From NCBI RefSeq assembly GCF_005144415.1, contig NZ_SWJE01000004.1, positions 186,001 through 250,000 on the forward strand: 64,000 nucleotides of DNA, given 5' to 3'. The notes beneath the pieces are model-generated. The model ran no database searches. It was not told the DNA's origin and worked only from the letters and a program-made list of their open reading frames with translations. This DNA is from Trinickia terrae (GTDB lineage Bacteria > Pseudomonadota > Gammaproteobacteria > Burkholderiales > Burkholderiaceae). Position numbers and translations under genes: made by a program. Positions within the stretch are counted from its first letter, which is position 1. Each line of letters starts with the position of its first letter. Of this stretch, positions 9,594-17,456 are shown piece after piece.

Positions 9594-10979
9594 TCAGGCG
9601 GCGTCTGTCGATGCTGCCTGAGCGGCATGCACGTGGCGCGAGCTGACGCGGCGCCAGTAGAGAAAGAGCCCGCCGCCCGCCACCGCGAGGCTGGCGGCGT
9701 TGGCGGCCCAGAAGCCGCGCGCGCCGGTGAGCCAGTGCGGCACGCCGCCGCCGATGTCGAAGCCGAGCCAGTAACCGCCGCCGAGCCCGACGCCCCATAG
9801 CGCGACCGCATAGATGATCGTCGGCACGATCACGACCTTGTACGCGCGCAGCACGAATGCGGTGCTGACCTGCAGCGCGTCGAACAGGTGATAGACGGTC
9901 ACGATCAAGACGAGCGGCATCGCCGCCTCCGCGACGTTGGCGTTCGGCGTATAGCCCGAGACGATGAGCGGCCGCAGCAGCGCCACCGCGAGACCGAAGC
10001 AGCAGGCGATCGCGCAGGCCATCGCGATGCCGTGCCGCGAGAGCGTGCGCGCCGCTTCGGGCTTGCGGGCGCCGAGTGCCTGCGCGACGAGTGTGGAAGC
10101 GGCGATGCCGATCGACAGCGGCATCATGTAGAGCACGGCGCCGATGTTGCCGGCGATCTGGTGCCCGGCGAGCGTGGTCGTGCCGAAGCGCGCGATGAAA
10201 AGCGCCATGAAGGTATAGGACGTCACTTCGATCAGGTACGACAGGCCCATCGGCAAGCCGAGCTTCAGAAGCTCCGCCTGGCGCCGCCAGACCGGCCAGC
10301 AAAAGCGCGAGAAGATCGCGAACGGCCGGAACACATCGAGCCGCGCGAGGAGCGCCATGCCGGTCGCGGCGAGCGCCCAGTTGATCGCGATGCTCGCGAG
10401 CGCGCAGCCGGGGCCGCCGAGCGCCGGCACGCCGAGCCCGCCGAAGATGAACCACGTATTGAGCGGAAACTTGACGATGAGCGCTGCGACTTGCAGGAAC
10501 ATCACGAGCCGCGGCTTGCCGACGGCGTTCGTGAGCGAGTTGTAGATGCGGAACACGAGTGCGGCCGGCAGGCCGAACGCGAGGATGCGCAGATAGGCGA
10601 CCGTGCGGTCGTGGAGCGCTTGCGGCGCACGCGCGATGCGCAGCAGCGGCTCGGGCGAGTAGAGAATCCAGAAGCCGACGGCGGCGAGCGCCGCGGCGAG
10701 CCACAGCGCCTGCCGGACTTCCTCGCCGATCTCGGCCTCGCGGCGCGCGCCGAAGAGCTGCGCGGCCACCGGCTGCAGCGCAACGAGGATGCCGGTCAGG
10801 CCGATGTAGACCGAGACGTAGATCGACGCGCCGAGCCCGAGCGCGGCGAGATCGATGGCGGAGTAGCGGCCGACCATCGCCGTGTCGATCACGCCGAACG
10901 CGATGATCGCAAGCTGGCCGACCAGCACCGGCCATGCGAGATTCGAGATCTTGCGCACGTCGGCGAGCATGGCCGGCAT
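9594..10979 (-). CDS. MATE family multidrug/metabolite exporter
   Basis: Inner-membrane antiporter of the MATE family (NorM-like), 461 aa with about 12 hydrophobic segments arranged as two similar halves. It would export cationic drugs or metabolites using Na+ or H+ exchange. The ATG overlaps the stop of the upstream glycosyltransferase by one base (TGATG), indicating translational coupling. That pairing suggests, without proving, that the exporter could move something linked to the glycosyltransferase's lipid substrates. Substrate cannot be told from the sequence. Confidence 0.9.
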   Translation of the reverse strand: MPAMLADVRKISNLAWPVLVGQLAIIAFGVIDTAMVGRYSAIDLAALGLGASIYVSVYIGLTGILVALQPVAAQLFGARREAEIGEEVRQALWLAAALAAVGFWILYSPEPLLRIARAPQALHDRTVAYLRILAFGLPAALVFRIYNSLTNAVGKPRLVMFLQVAALIVKFPLNTWFIFGGLGVPALGGPGCALASIAINWALAATGMALLARLDVFRPFAIFSRFCWPVWRRQAELLKLGLPMGLSYLIEVTSYTFMALFIARFGTTTLAGHQIAGNIGAVLYMMPLSIGIAASTLVAQALGARKPEAARTLSRHGIAMACAIACCFGLAVALLRPLIVSGYTPNANVAEAAMPLVLIVTVYHLFDALQVSTAFVLRAYKVVIVPTIIYAVALWGVGLGGGYWLGFDIGGGVPHWLTGARGFWAANAASLAVAGGGLFLYWRRVSSRHVHAAQAASTDAA

Positions 10980-12742
10980 CAATCCTTCGGATGACGGTAG
11001 AGGCGGCGCTTGATGGTCGCCGGCGGCGGCTTCGGACGGTCGACGCGCACGTAGAGGCGGAAGCGCTCATCGCGGTCGGCCGCGCGCCGGCCTTCCCAGA
11101 CGAGCTTCCAGACGTAGCTCAGCATCGGGCTCGGGGCGCTGAAATCCTGCGTGTCCTGGCGCAGGATCACGTCGCAATCGTCGGCGAACGAGAACTGCAT
11201 GTCGCCGAAGTAGGCGAAGGTGGCGATTTGCGCGTCGCCGAGGCGGATCGGCGAGATGCAGGTGTAGTCCTCGGGCAGGTGCGCGGCGATTTGCAGCGCG
11301 ACGTCGCGATAGGTCCGGCTGTAGTTGACGATCGGCAGCCACAGTGTCATCAGGAGCACCCACATCAGCGTCGTGCCGGCGCTCGAGAGCACCACGCTGC
11401 GCCATAGCACCTTCGGATGCCGCGCCAGCCGCCAGCGCACGAGCGCGAACCAGCTGAGCGTCACGGCCACGGCGCAGGCGAAGCTGATCGCGCTGAATTG
11501 TCCCGTGTAGCCAGGCACGAGCCGCGCGAGGTTGTGCGCGAGCTGTTGCGGGTGGCCCGTCAGGCTGGCGAGCCACACGAGCCAGACGAAGGTGCCGAGG
11601 ATCGTGAAGGAGAGCAGCGCGAACCAGTCGATCGCGTTGATGGCGCCGCGCTTCAAGGTGGGCAGCGCGAAGGCCGCGAGCGTCGCGAGAGGCGGCAGCA
11701 GCAGCATGTAGAGCAGGTTGCTCTGGTGGCTTTGCAGCACGACCAGCACGAGGAGCGGCGCGATCACGAGCAGCGGGATCGCCACGTGCGGTTTGCGGCG
11801 CAGGCCGCTCCAGCTGAACCATGTCCAGATCGCGAGCGGCCACGCGGGCCAGGTGAAGAGCGGCAGGTTCTTCAGCGCGTAGACGAGCACGTAGCCGGGC
11901 GGCGCGGAGAAGCGGTAGAAGCTGCCGTTCACCCATTGGTTCAGGAACCAGGTGGCGTCGGCGGGATAGGTGGAGAGCGCGGCGATCGGCCACGAAATCG
12001 CGAGCGCGACCGCGAGCGGCAGGCCGACCAGTGGCCGCCAGACGGTGCGTACTTCGGGCACGATGACGACCATCGCGAACGTGCCGACGAGGAGTGCGCC
12101 GACCACGAGCGGATTGCTCGTCAGCGCGGTGAGCCCAAGCGCTGCACCCCACCAGAGCGCGCCTTGCAGGGGCTTGTCGATGCCGCGCACGAGCCCGTAG
12201 ACGAGCATCCCGATGCAGACGAACTGCGCGAGCTGCGGCGTCGTTTCGTGGCCGCGCTCGGCGAGCCCGAAGCAGGCGAGCAGGATCAGGAGCGCGCCGT
12301 CGGCGAGCGTGCGGCCATAGTCGCGCGGCTCCGGCTCGCCGCCGAACGCGTACTTGAACGGCTGCACCTCCGCGCGGCGGCCGAGCAGGTAGGCCGTGTA
12401 CCAGACGAACGCGCAGGCCGCGCAAAAGAGCAGGCCCGTGAAGACGCGCGAGGCGTTGCTCGCATCGACCCACGGACTGAGCGCGCGGATCGACGCGGCG
12501 CCGAGCCAGTAGCCGAGCGGGCCGTTGTCGGTAATGTACTTGCCGACGAGATTCGGCAGCAGCCAGTCGTGCGTGCCGCCGTTGGCCATCGTCCACATCA
12601 CGCCGAAGCCGGCCGCGTCTTCGTTCTTCCACGGATCACGGCCGAAGAGGCCGAATGCGGCATAGACGATGGTCAGCGTGAGCAGGAGCCAGCGCGGCAG
12701 CGCGCGGGTGGCGGAGGCAGTGAGGCGGACAACGGGTCTCAT
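10979..12742 (-). CDS. ArnT-like polytopic membrane glycosyltransferase (GT-C fold)
   Basis: An integral membrane protein of 587 aa with roughly 11-13 hydrophobic segments. The first periplasmic loop carries the acidic motif GRDPWKNED, as in ArnT/PMT-type glycosyltransferases that use polyprenyl-phosphate sugars, and later loops contain the aromatic ATWFLNQWVNGSFYRF region. The C-terminal soluble tail (about 490-587) is conserved in length with this family. I chose the ATG at 12742 because the hydrophobic helix begins soon after it; a longer frame extends upstream to 12847 but adds a basic, non-helical leader. Acceptor and sugar are unknown; lipid A or a surface polysaccharide are candidates. 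Confidence 0.75.
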   Translation of the reverse strand: MRPVVRLTASATRALPRWLLLTLTIVYAAFGLFGRDPWKNEDAAGFGVMWTMANGGTHDWLLPNLVGKYITDNGPLGYWLGAASIRALSPWVDASNASRVFTGLLFCAACAFVWYTAYLLGRRAEVQPFKYAFGGEPEPRDYGRTLADGALLILLACFGLAERGHETTPQLAQFVCIGMLVYGLVRGIDKPLQGALWWGAALGLTALTSNPLVVGALLVGTFAMVVIVPEVRTVWRPLVGLPLAVALAISWPIAALSTYPADATWFLNQWVNGSFYRFSAPPGYVLVYALKNLPLFTWPAWPLAIWTWFSWSGLRRKPHVAIPLLVIAPLLVLVVLQSHQSNLLYMLLLPPLATLAAFALPTLKRGAINAIDWFALLSFTILGTFVWLVWLASLTGHPQQLAHNLARLVPGYTGQFSAISFACAVAVTLSWFALVRWRLARHPKVLWRSVVLSSAGTTLMWVLLMTLWLPIVNYSRTYRDVALQIAAHLPEDYTCISPIRLGDAQIATFAYFGDMQFSFADDCDVILRQDTQDFSAPSPMLSYVWKLVWEGRRAADRDERFRLYVRVDRPKPPPATIKRRLYRHPKD

Positions 12743-12978
12743 GCAGATCGGGCGGATATCGGTAGGCGGTTCTTCCCGCCTGAAGTGCGGCGCGGGCTTT
12801 TTTGAGCATCCGGCATTGTAGACGGGGCGGCTCTTCTGGGGCAGCACACCTTACAGCCCGCAATGAAAGGATGCGTTTGGCAATGCCTGGAAAGGTCCGG
12901 AAACAGGAAAGCGGGACAACCTGCGGATATCGCACCTTGCCGGGCGCGATATGCGTATTTGTGTTTGCAATGTGCGAC

Positions 12979-13006
12979 AAAAAGGGCAGCCCGAAGCTGC
13001 CCTTTT
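12979..13006 (-). terminator. Rho-independent terminator after rpmE2
   Basis: An 11-base stem AAAAGGGCAGC (12980-12990) with its complement at 12996-13006 and a five-base loop. Read on the minus strand it ends in TTTTTG. It closes the rpmE2 transcript before the glycosyltransferase gene. Confidence 0.85.
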
Positions 13007-13061
13007 CTGTTTCGAGCCGGAGCGGGCCTGCCGTGAGCGAGTGCCCGAACCTGCTGCGGTA

Positions 13062-13325
13062 TTACTTCGCTGCCTTGGCGGAAGCGCGTGCACCGAACTT
13101 CTTGTTGAACTTCTCGACGCGGCCTGCCGTGTCCATGATCTTTTGCTGGCCGGTGTAGAACGGGTGCGATTCCGACGACACTTCGATCTTCGCGAGCGGG
13201 TAGGTCTTGCCGTTGAATTCGGCCGTTTCCTTGGTCACGATGGTCGAGCGCGTCACGAACTTGAAGTCGTTCGACATGTCGATGAACAGGACTTCGCGGT
13301 AATTCGGGTGAATGCCTTCTTTCAT
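13062..13325 (-). CDS. rpmE2: 50S ribosomal protein L31 type B
   Basis: An 87 aa large-subunit protein that bridges the ribosomal subunits. The N-terminus [14 protein letters not shown] and the FKFVTRSTI and [10 protein letters not shown] stretches are typical of L31. The zinc-binding cysteines of the C+ form are absent, so this is the zinc-independent form used when zinc is scarce in species that carry both. The start is fixed by the conserved N-terminus and an AGGAAAG ribosome site. It has its own promoter, overlapping the end of mtfA, and its own terminator. Confidence 0.96.
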   Translation of the reverse strand: MKEGIHPNYREVLFIDMSNDFKFVTRSTIVTKETAEFNGKTYPLAKIEVSSESHPFYTGQQKIMDTAGRVEKFNKKFGARASAKAAK

Positions 13326-13415
13326 GGTCTTTCCTTTTAGTCTGGCGGTAGCCAGCCCGCTGACGCCTGTGTGACGTTCCCGCGCGAGCCACTTGCCTAA
13401 GGTCGAAAAACCGCG

Positions 13416-13444
13416 ATTATGCCACAAAATCAGGTGGTTGACGA
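13416..13444 (-). promoter_or_regulatory. Promoter of rpmE2
   Basis: On the minus strand TCGTCA (-35, at 13444-13439) and CATAAT (-10, at 13421-13416) are 17 bases apart, matching the sigma-70 consensus at 4 of 6 and 5 of 6 positions. The -35 lies inside the last codons of mtfA. No Zur-like palindrome was evident. Confidence 0.6.
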
Positions 13445-14314
13445 ATTTTTGGGGCCTGTGCCGATTTCGCCGCCTGGCGTGCCCGGCGCCGCGCCCAGCA
13501 CGCCGGTGCGGGCCGGGTCCTGCCGGTAATAGCGCGCGAGCAGCCGGTACAGCTCGGGGTATTCGGCTTCGAACTGTCGCGGCTTCACGAACAGCGCCTC
13601 CGTGCAGACGGCAAAGAATTCCGACGGATGGTCGGTCGCGTACGGATCGATCAGCGATTCGCGCTCGAAGCGCGCCCAGCGCCGCTCGGGCACGGCGTCG
13701 ACGCGGGCGCAGAACTGGTCGTAGGCGTGATCGAACACGTCGGCCCAGCCGGCGGCGTCGAGCGGTGCGTGCCAGCGTCTGAAGAGCGGAGGATGGCCGT
13801 CGGTCTCGCCCGTCAGCATGTCGATCTTGTGCGCGAACTCGTGGATAACGACGTTGTAGGCGTCCTGGCCGTCGGTCATCTGCGCGTCCTCCCACGACAG
13901 GATCACCGGACCGCCTTCCCAGGCCTCGCCGCTCGCGTCGTGCTCGACTTCGTGCACGACGCCGTCCTCGTCCTCGACGGTCTTGCGGATGACGAATTCG
14001 CCCGGATACACGACCACGCCGACCCAGCCGCGATACAAGTCTAGGCTCAGGTTAAGCACCGGCAGGCACGCCTGCACGGCGATCGCGACCGTCATCGCGT
14101 CGGTCAGCTCGAGCTCGTGCGCCGTCGAAAACTCCTTCTGCGCGATGAAGAGGCTCGTCAGTTCGCGCAGGCGCGCGAGATCGGCTGCATCGAGGTGCGA
14201 GAGGAAGGGCAGGCCGTCGAGCGTTGCCTGCCAAATGTCGTCGGCAATGGCGTGTTCGCGAAGCGCACGGCTGCGGCGCCGGTCGCCGAACCACTGGGTG
14301 AGTTTGGATAGCAT
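13430..14314 (-). CDS. mtfA: MtfA-like zinc-dependent peptidase (M90 family)
   Basis: Cytosolic metallopeptidase of the MtfA/DgsA anti-repressor family; in E. coli MtfA binds the glucose repressor Mlc and has aminopeptidase activity. The zinc motif HEFAH is at residues 158-162 (His158, Glu159, His162), with a further conserved glutamate in the [12 protein letters not shown] region (about 238). The start at 14314 gives 294 aa and the usual N-terminus [10 protein letters not shown]; the frame is open to 14386 but that leader is not family-like. Whether a Mlc homologue exists here cannot be judged. The 10-15 residue GT-rich C-terminal tail looks unstructured. Confidence 0.88.
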   Translation of the reverse strand: MLSKLTQWFGDRRRSRALREHAIADDIWQATLDGLPFLSHLDAADLARLRELTSLFIAQKEFSTAHELELTDAMTVAIAVQACLPVLNLSLDLYRGWVGVVVYPGEFVIRKTVEDEDGVVHEVEHDASGEAWEGGPVILSWEDAQMTDGQDAYNVVIHEFAHKIDMLTGETDGHPPLFRRWHAPLDAAGWADVFDHAYDQFCARVDAVPERRWARFERESLIDPYATDHPSEFFAVCTEALFVKPRQFEAEYPELYRLLARYYRQDPARTGVLGAAPGTPGGEIGTGPKNSSTT

Positions 14315-14371
14315 CGTCGAAGCGAAACGTAACTCAATTGATCTGCTTTTGCCACGCTGTGTATAGACCGG

Positions 14372-14410
14372 GGACATGGTTGACACACGTGCGAGGACAT
14401 CGTTGACACA
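14372..14410. repeat. Two imperfect 16-base direct repeats, possible transposon-end relic
   Basis: GGACATGGTTGACACA (14372-14387) and GGACATCGTTGACACA (14395-14410) differ at one base and repeat with a 23-base period. They fill the gap between the MerR stop codon (14411-14413) and the start of mtfA. Tandem short repeats with this GTTGACACA core are reminiscent of the ends of some insertion sequences, but no transposase remains, so the family is not assigned. Confidence 0.6.
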
Positions 14411-14848
14411 TTAGGTTGTGGTGTCCAGTCGGCGCAAGTCAAGTGTCATGAGCCGGTGGTGGGCGAGATAAAAGTCGTAGATGCCGTCAGCACCGGCGCG
14501 TTCGCGCGCGGCGATATCGAGCTGGTAGAGCGCCTTTATTTGCTCGGCCAAGGCGTCGCGGATCTGCCGCAGCGACTGCGTCGGATAGCGATTGCGTCCG
14601 CCTTCGACGCTCTCCAGCGGCCGCTTGAGCATCTCGACGATGCCGGTCAGTGAAAATCCGAGCGAGCGCAGCCGCAGGATGCGCCCGAAGCGTTCGAGAT
14701 CGCGCTCGTCGTAGAGCCGGTAGCGTCCTTCGCTGCGAGACGGCGTGACAAGCCCGCGTTCTTCGTAATACTTGAGGGTTCGAGGTGTGACGCCGAGCCG
14801 TTCGGCGGCGTCGCGAACCGTGAGGAGCGTGGCGGGTTCTTTGTCCAT
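14411..14848 (-). CDS. MerR family transcriptional regulator
   Basis: A 145 aa regulator with an N-terminal winged HTH (residues 9-75: LLTVRDAAERLGVTPRTLKYYEERG) and a C-terminal helical dimerisation region (about 85-125). There is no cysteine at all in the effector region, so metal or thiol sensing is unlikely. I used the ATG at 14848; the frame extends upstream but the extra residues are not HTH-like. The stop codon abuts a pair of direct repeats that look like a mobile-element relic, so the last few residues might not be ancestral. Target genes are unknown; mtfA downstream is a candidate. Confidence 0.87.
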   Translation of the reverse strand: MDKEPATLLTVRDAAERLGVTPRTLKYYEERGLVTPSRSEGRYRLYDERDLERFGRILRLRSLGFSLTGIVEMLKRPLESVEGGRNRYPTQSLRQIRDALAEQIKALYQLDIAARERAGADGIYDFYLAHHRLMTLDLRRLDTTT

Positions 14849-14955
14849 GGATGGCGTGCCGATATGAACGAGTGTCGGCAGTTTGGCGGAACGTGAACGT
14901 TCACGTACAGGTTGGCGCATGCCTTGGCGAGACAATGAACCATTGCGCACAGGCG

Positions 14956-14983
14956 AAAAAAAACCGCCCGCTGTGCGGACGGT
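14956..14983 (-). terminator. Rho-independent terminator after rho
   Basis: On the minus strand CCGTCCGC pairs with GCGGGCGG (one G-U) around a CACA-type loop (14964-14982), followed by eight T residues (14963-14956). It ends the rho transcript. Confidence 0.85.
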
Positions 14984-15010
14984 TTCGTGTTGCGAGCGGG
15001 GCGGGGAGTA

Positions 15011-16273
15011 TCAGCCGCCGCGGCGCATCAGATCGAAGAACTCGGAATTGCCCTTCGTCTGGCGGATCTTGTCGAGCAGGAATTCCATCGCCTCGACTTC
15101 GTCCATGTCGTGGATGAACTTGCGTAGCACCCAGATCTTCTGCAGCACTTCGGGCTTGATCAGCAGCTCTTCGCGGCGCGTGCCCGACTTGTTCAGGTTG
15201 ATCGACGGGTACACGCGCTTTTCCGCGAGACGCCGTTCGAGGTGCACTTCCATGTTGCCGGTGCCCTTGAACTCTTCGTAGATCACGTCGTCCATGCGGC
15301 TGCCGGTTTCGATCAGCGCCGTGCCGATGATGGTGAGCGAGCCGCCTTCCTCGATGTTGCGCGCCGCGCCGAAGAAGCGCTTCGGACGCTGCAGCGCGTT
15401 GGCGTCCACACCGCCCGTCAGCACCTTGCCCGAGGCCGGGATCACCGTGTTGTAGGCGCGCGCGAGACGCGTGATCGAGTCGAGCAGGATCACGACGTCG
15501 TGCTTCATCTCGACGAGACGCTTGGCCTTCTCGATCACCATTTCGGCGACCTGCACGTGACGCGTGGCCGGTTCGTCGAACGTCGAGGCGATCACTTCGC
15601 CCGCCACCGAGCGCTGCATTTCCGTCACTTCTTCGGGGCGCTCGTCGATCAGCAGCACGAACAGGACGACATCGGGATGGTTCTGCTTGATCGCGTGCGC
15701 GATGTGCTGAAGCATCACGGTCTTGCCCGATTTCGGCGATGCGACGAGCAGGCCGCGCTGGCCTTTGCCGATCGGCGCGATCATGTCGATGATGCGGCCG
15801 GTGACGTTCTCTTCGCCGCGCATTTCGCGCTCGAGCAGCAGCGGCTTGTTCGGGTGCAGCGGCGTGAGGTTCTCGAACATGATCTTGTGTTTCGAGGCCT
15901 CGGGCGGCTGCCCGTTGACTTTGTCGACCTTTACCAGCGCGAAGTAGCGCTCGCCGTCCTTCGGTGTGCGGACTTCGCCTTCGATGGTGTCGCCGGTGTG
16001 GAGGTTGAAGCGGCGGATCTGCGACGGGCTGATGTAGATGTCGTCGGTGCTCGCGAGGTACGACATTTCCGGCGAGCGGAGGAAGCCGAAGCCGTCGGGC
16101 AGCACTTCGAGCGTGCCGTCGCCGAAAATGGTCTCGCCGGTCTTGGCGCGCTTCTTGAGAATGGCGAACATCAGTTCCTGCTTGCGCAGGCGGTTCGCGT
16201 TTTCGATCTCGAGGCCGTTCGCCATCTCGATCAATTGCGACACGTGCTGAGACTTGAGCTCGGATAAATGCAT
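15011..16273 (-). CDS. rho: Transcription termination factor Rho
   Basis: Hexameric RNA-DNA helicase that ends transcription at C-rich sites. At 420 aa it matches the E. coli length (419). The N-terminal helical and RNA-binding cold-shock-like domain (residues 1-125, GFGFLRSP at 61-68) is followed by the RecA-like motor with Walker A ASPKSGKT (178-185) and Walker [16 protein letters not shown]. The Q-loop and R-loop regions look intact. Its leader (16274 to about 16390) is long, as expected for a gene that controls its own transcription by attenuation, though I cannot show that here. A strong intrinsic terminator lies both upstream (after trxA) and downstream. Confidence 0.98.
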   Translation of the reverse strand: MHLSELKSQHVSQLIEMANGLEIENANRLRKQELMFAILKKRAKTGETIFGDGTLEVLPDGFGFLRSPEMSYLASTDDIYISPSQIRRFNLHTGDTIEGEVRTPKDGERYFALVKVDKVNGQPPEASKHKIMFENLTPLHPNKPLLLEREMRGEENVTGRIIDMIAPIGKGQRGLLVASPKSGKTVMLQHIAHAIKQNHPDVVLFVLLIDERPEEVTEMQRSVAGEVIASTFDEPATRHVQVAEMVIEKAKRLVEMKHDVVILLDSITRLARAYNTVIPASGKVLTGGVDANALQRPKRFFGAARNIEEGGSLTIIGTALIETGSRMDDVIYEEFKGTGNMEVHLERRLAEKRVYPSINLNKSGTRREELLIKPEVLQKIWVLRKFIHDMDEVEAMEFLLDKIRQTKGNSEFFDLMRRGG

Positions 16274-16393
16274 ACGGAAATCCCGTCGGGGAAAGAAGGT
16301 GCGACGAAATGAAATCTGGGAGGAGGAATCGAGCGGAACCGCTCAGGGACTTACATGTCTTCTTGAAGTCTTATGATTCTAGCATAGCACACG

Positions 16394-16460
16394 CAAAAAC
16401 CCGCCCGGGCGGCGGATCGACGTGCGCGCCGCGCGTGTTGTCCACTCACAACACGCGCGG
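16394..16460 (-). terminator. Terminator region after trxA (two stems)
   Basis: Reading the minus strand, a perfect 13-base stem CCGCGCGTGTTGT with a six-base loop (16429-16460) comes first. About 15 bases later the self-complementary CCGCCCGGGCGG ends in five Ts (16413-16394), which looks like the true intrinsic terminator. The first stem may stabilise the trxA mRNA 3' end. Confidence 0.7.
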
Positions 16461-16470
16461 TAAATGACGA

Positions 16471-16797
16471 TTAAAGGTTGCTGTCGAGGAACGCCGTCAG
16501 TTGCGACTTCGACAATGCGCCGACCTTCTGTGCGGCAACCGCGCCGTTCTTGAACAGGATCAGCGTGGGAATGCCGCGCACGCCGAACTTCACCGGCGTC
16601 GATTGATGTTCGTCGACATTGATCTTCGCGATTTGCAGACGGTCGCTGTAATCCTTGGCGACTTCGTCGAGGATCGGGGCGATCATTTTGCAGGGACCGC
16701 ACCACTCGGCCCAGAAGTCGAGCAGGACGGGTTTATCGGATTTCACGACGTCCTGTTCGAACGATGCGTCGCTAATGTGCTTGATTTGTTCGCTCAT
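16471..16797 (-). CDS. trxA: Thioredoxin 1
   Basis: A 108 aa cytosolic disulfide reductase. The active site is WCGPC (Trp32, Cys33, Cys36), and the cis-proline loop GIPT is present. It supplies electrons to ribonucleotide reductase, methionine sulfoxide reductase and others. The start at 16797 is chosen from the family N-terminus MSEQIKH and an AGAGG ribosome site; the longer open frame to 16848 is not conserved. trxA next to rho is a common proteobacterial arrangement. Confidence 0.98.
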   Translation of the reverse strand: MSEQIKHISDASFEQDVVKSDKPVLLDFWAEWCGPCKMIAPILDEVAKDYSDRLQIAKINVDEHQSTPVKFGVRGIPTLILFKNGAVAAQKVGALSKSQLTAFLDSNL

Positions 16798-17186
16798 GTA
16801 TGAAATACCTCTTTTGGTTCGAGGCCCGCCTGAAAAATTGCTCGCCACGATACACCAAAACTGGGGAAAGTTCCGTTCGCGCTAACGCTCAATGATTACC
16901 GGAAGAAACGCGGCGAGGCGATGCTTCGAAGCGCTTTCGACGTACCGGCAACCGCAGTTTGCGGGTCATCCGTGCGTCATATTAGCTTAAATTGCTATGC
17001 GTTGCCGCTGGCGATAGTACTCATTCGCACAGTAGGGTTGTATGCGCCGCAACGTCTCGCCCGGACCTCACCAAGCCTTTATGGGCCTTCGGTTACGGCT
17101 CCAAAGTGGAGGCTCTGCTGGCAAATGCAAGTGGCGTCGCGAGCTGGATTCTCGCGATTTCATTCGCGCTGTGTCTCGACCGATGA
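16798..17186. other. Non-coding stretch between divergent trxA and ffs
   Basis: About 390 bases with lower GC content than the surrounding genes. It holds the trxA leader (minus) and the ffs promoter (plus, at its right end). Open frames here are short, lack family resemblance and run into ffs, so I regard them as chance. I see no tRNA, riboswitch or repeat in it. Confidence 0.6.
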
Positions 17187-17192
17187 TAGAAT
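17187..17192 (+). promoter_or_regulatory. -10 box for ffs
   Basis: TAGAAT, six bases before the predicted RNA start at 17198. The -35 (TTCGCG, 17163-17168) is weak. Placement fits the RNA ends inferred from base pairing. Confidence 0.55.
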
Positions 17193-17197
17193 GCGCC

Positions 17198-17297
17198 GTG
17201 ACGGGCCTCCTCGCATGGAGGGGCGGTCAACCTGGTCAGGTCGGGAACGAAGCAGCCACAGCCGTTTTCCACCAGTGCCGAGGGTCGGGCTCGTCAC
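17198..17297 (+). ncRNA. ffs: 4.5S signal recognition particle RNA
   Basis: The conserved SRP core is visible: GGTCAGGTCGGGAACGAAGC (17234-17253, the asymmetric loop and GNRA-type tetraloop region bound by Ffh) followed by AGCC and a complementary CCACCAGTGCCGAGG side. The ends GTGACG (17198-17203) and CGTCAC (17292-17297) pair, closing one long hairpin of about 100 nt. This is the small bacterial type without an Alu domain. It guides membrane and secretory proteins to the translocon together with Ffh and FtsY. Its place directly before dnaX is usual in this group. Confidence 0.93.
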
Positions 17298-17444
17298 CTT
17301 CCGCTTTTCCTTTCCCCCGCTTTCAATTCCCCCATCGGCTGTCACTTGTCGTCCGTCGGCGTTGGTGCGTCGCGTCTTTCGTTGTCGCGCTCGAAGCTCG
17401 GCGCCGGGCGCGCATGAATCGTCTTGGCGCCACAGCGTTGCTGA

Positions 17445-17450
17445 TACAAT
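17445..17450 (+). promoter_or_regulatory. -10 box of dnaX, predicted leaderless start
   Basis: TACAAT with the dnaX ATG only six bases further on (17457). A sigma-70 start would fall on or next to the A of the ATG. TTGGCG (17424-17429) is a possible -35 with a short 15-base spacer. Confidence 0.5.
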
Positions 17451-17456
17451 TTCCGG

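Noticed and set aside
16813-16822. GGTTCGAGG resembling a tRNA T-loop
   Set aside because: No acceptor or anticodon arms can be built around it; it lies in the trxA leader.
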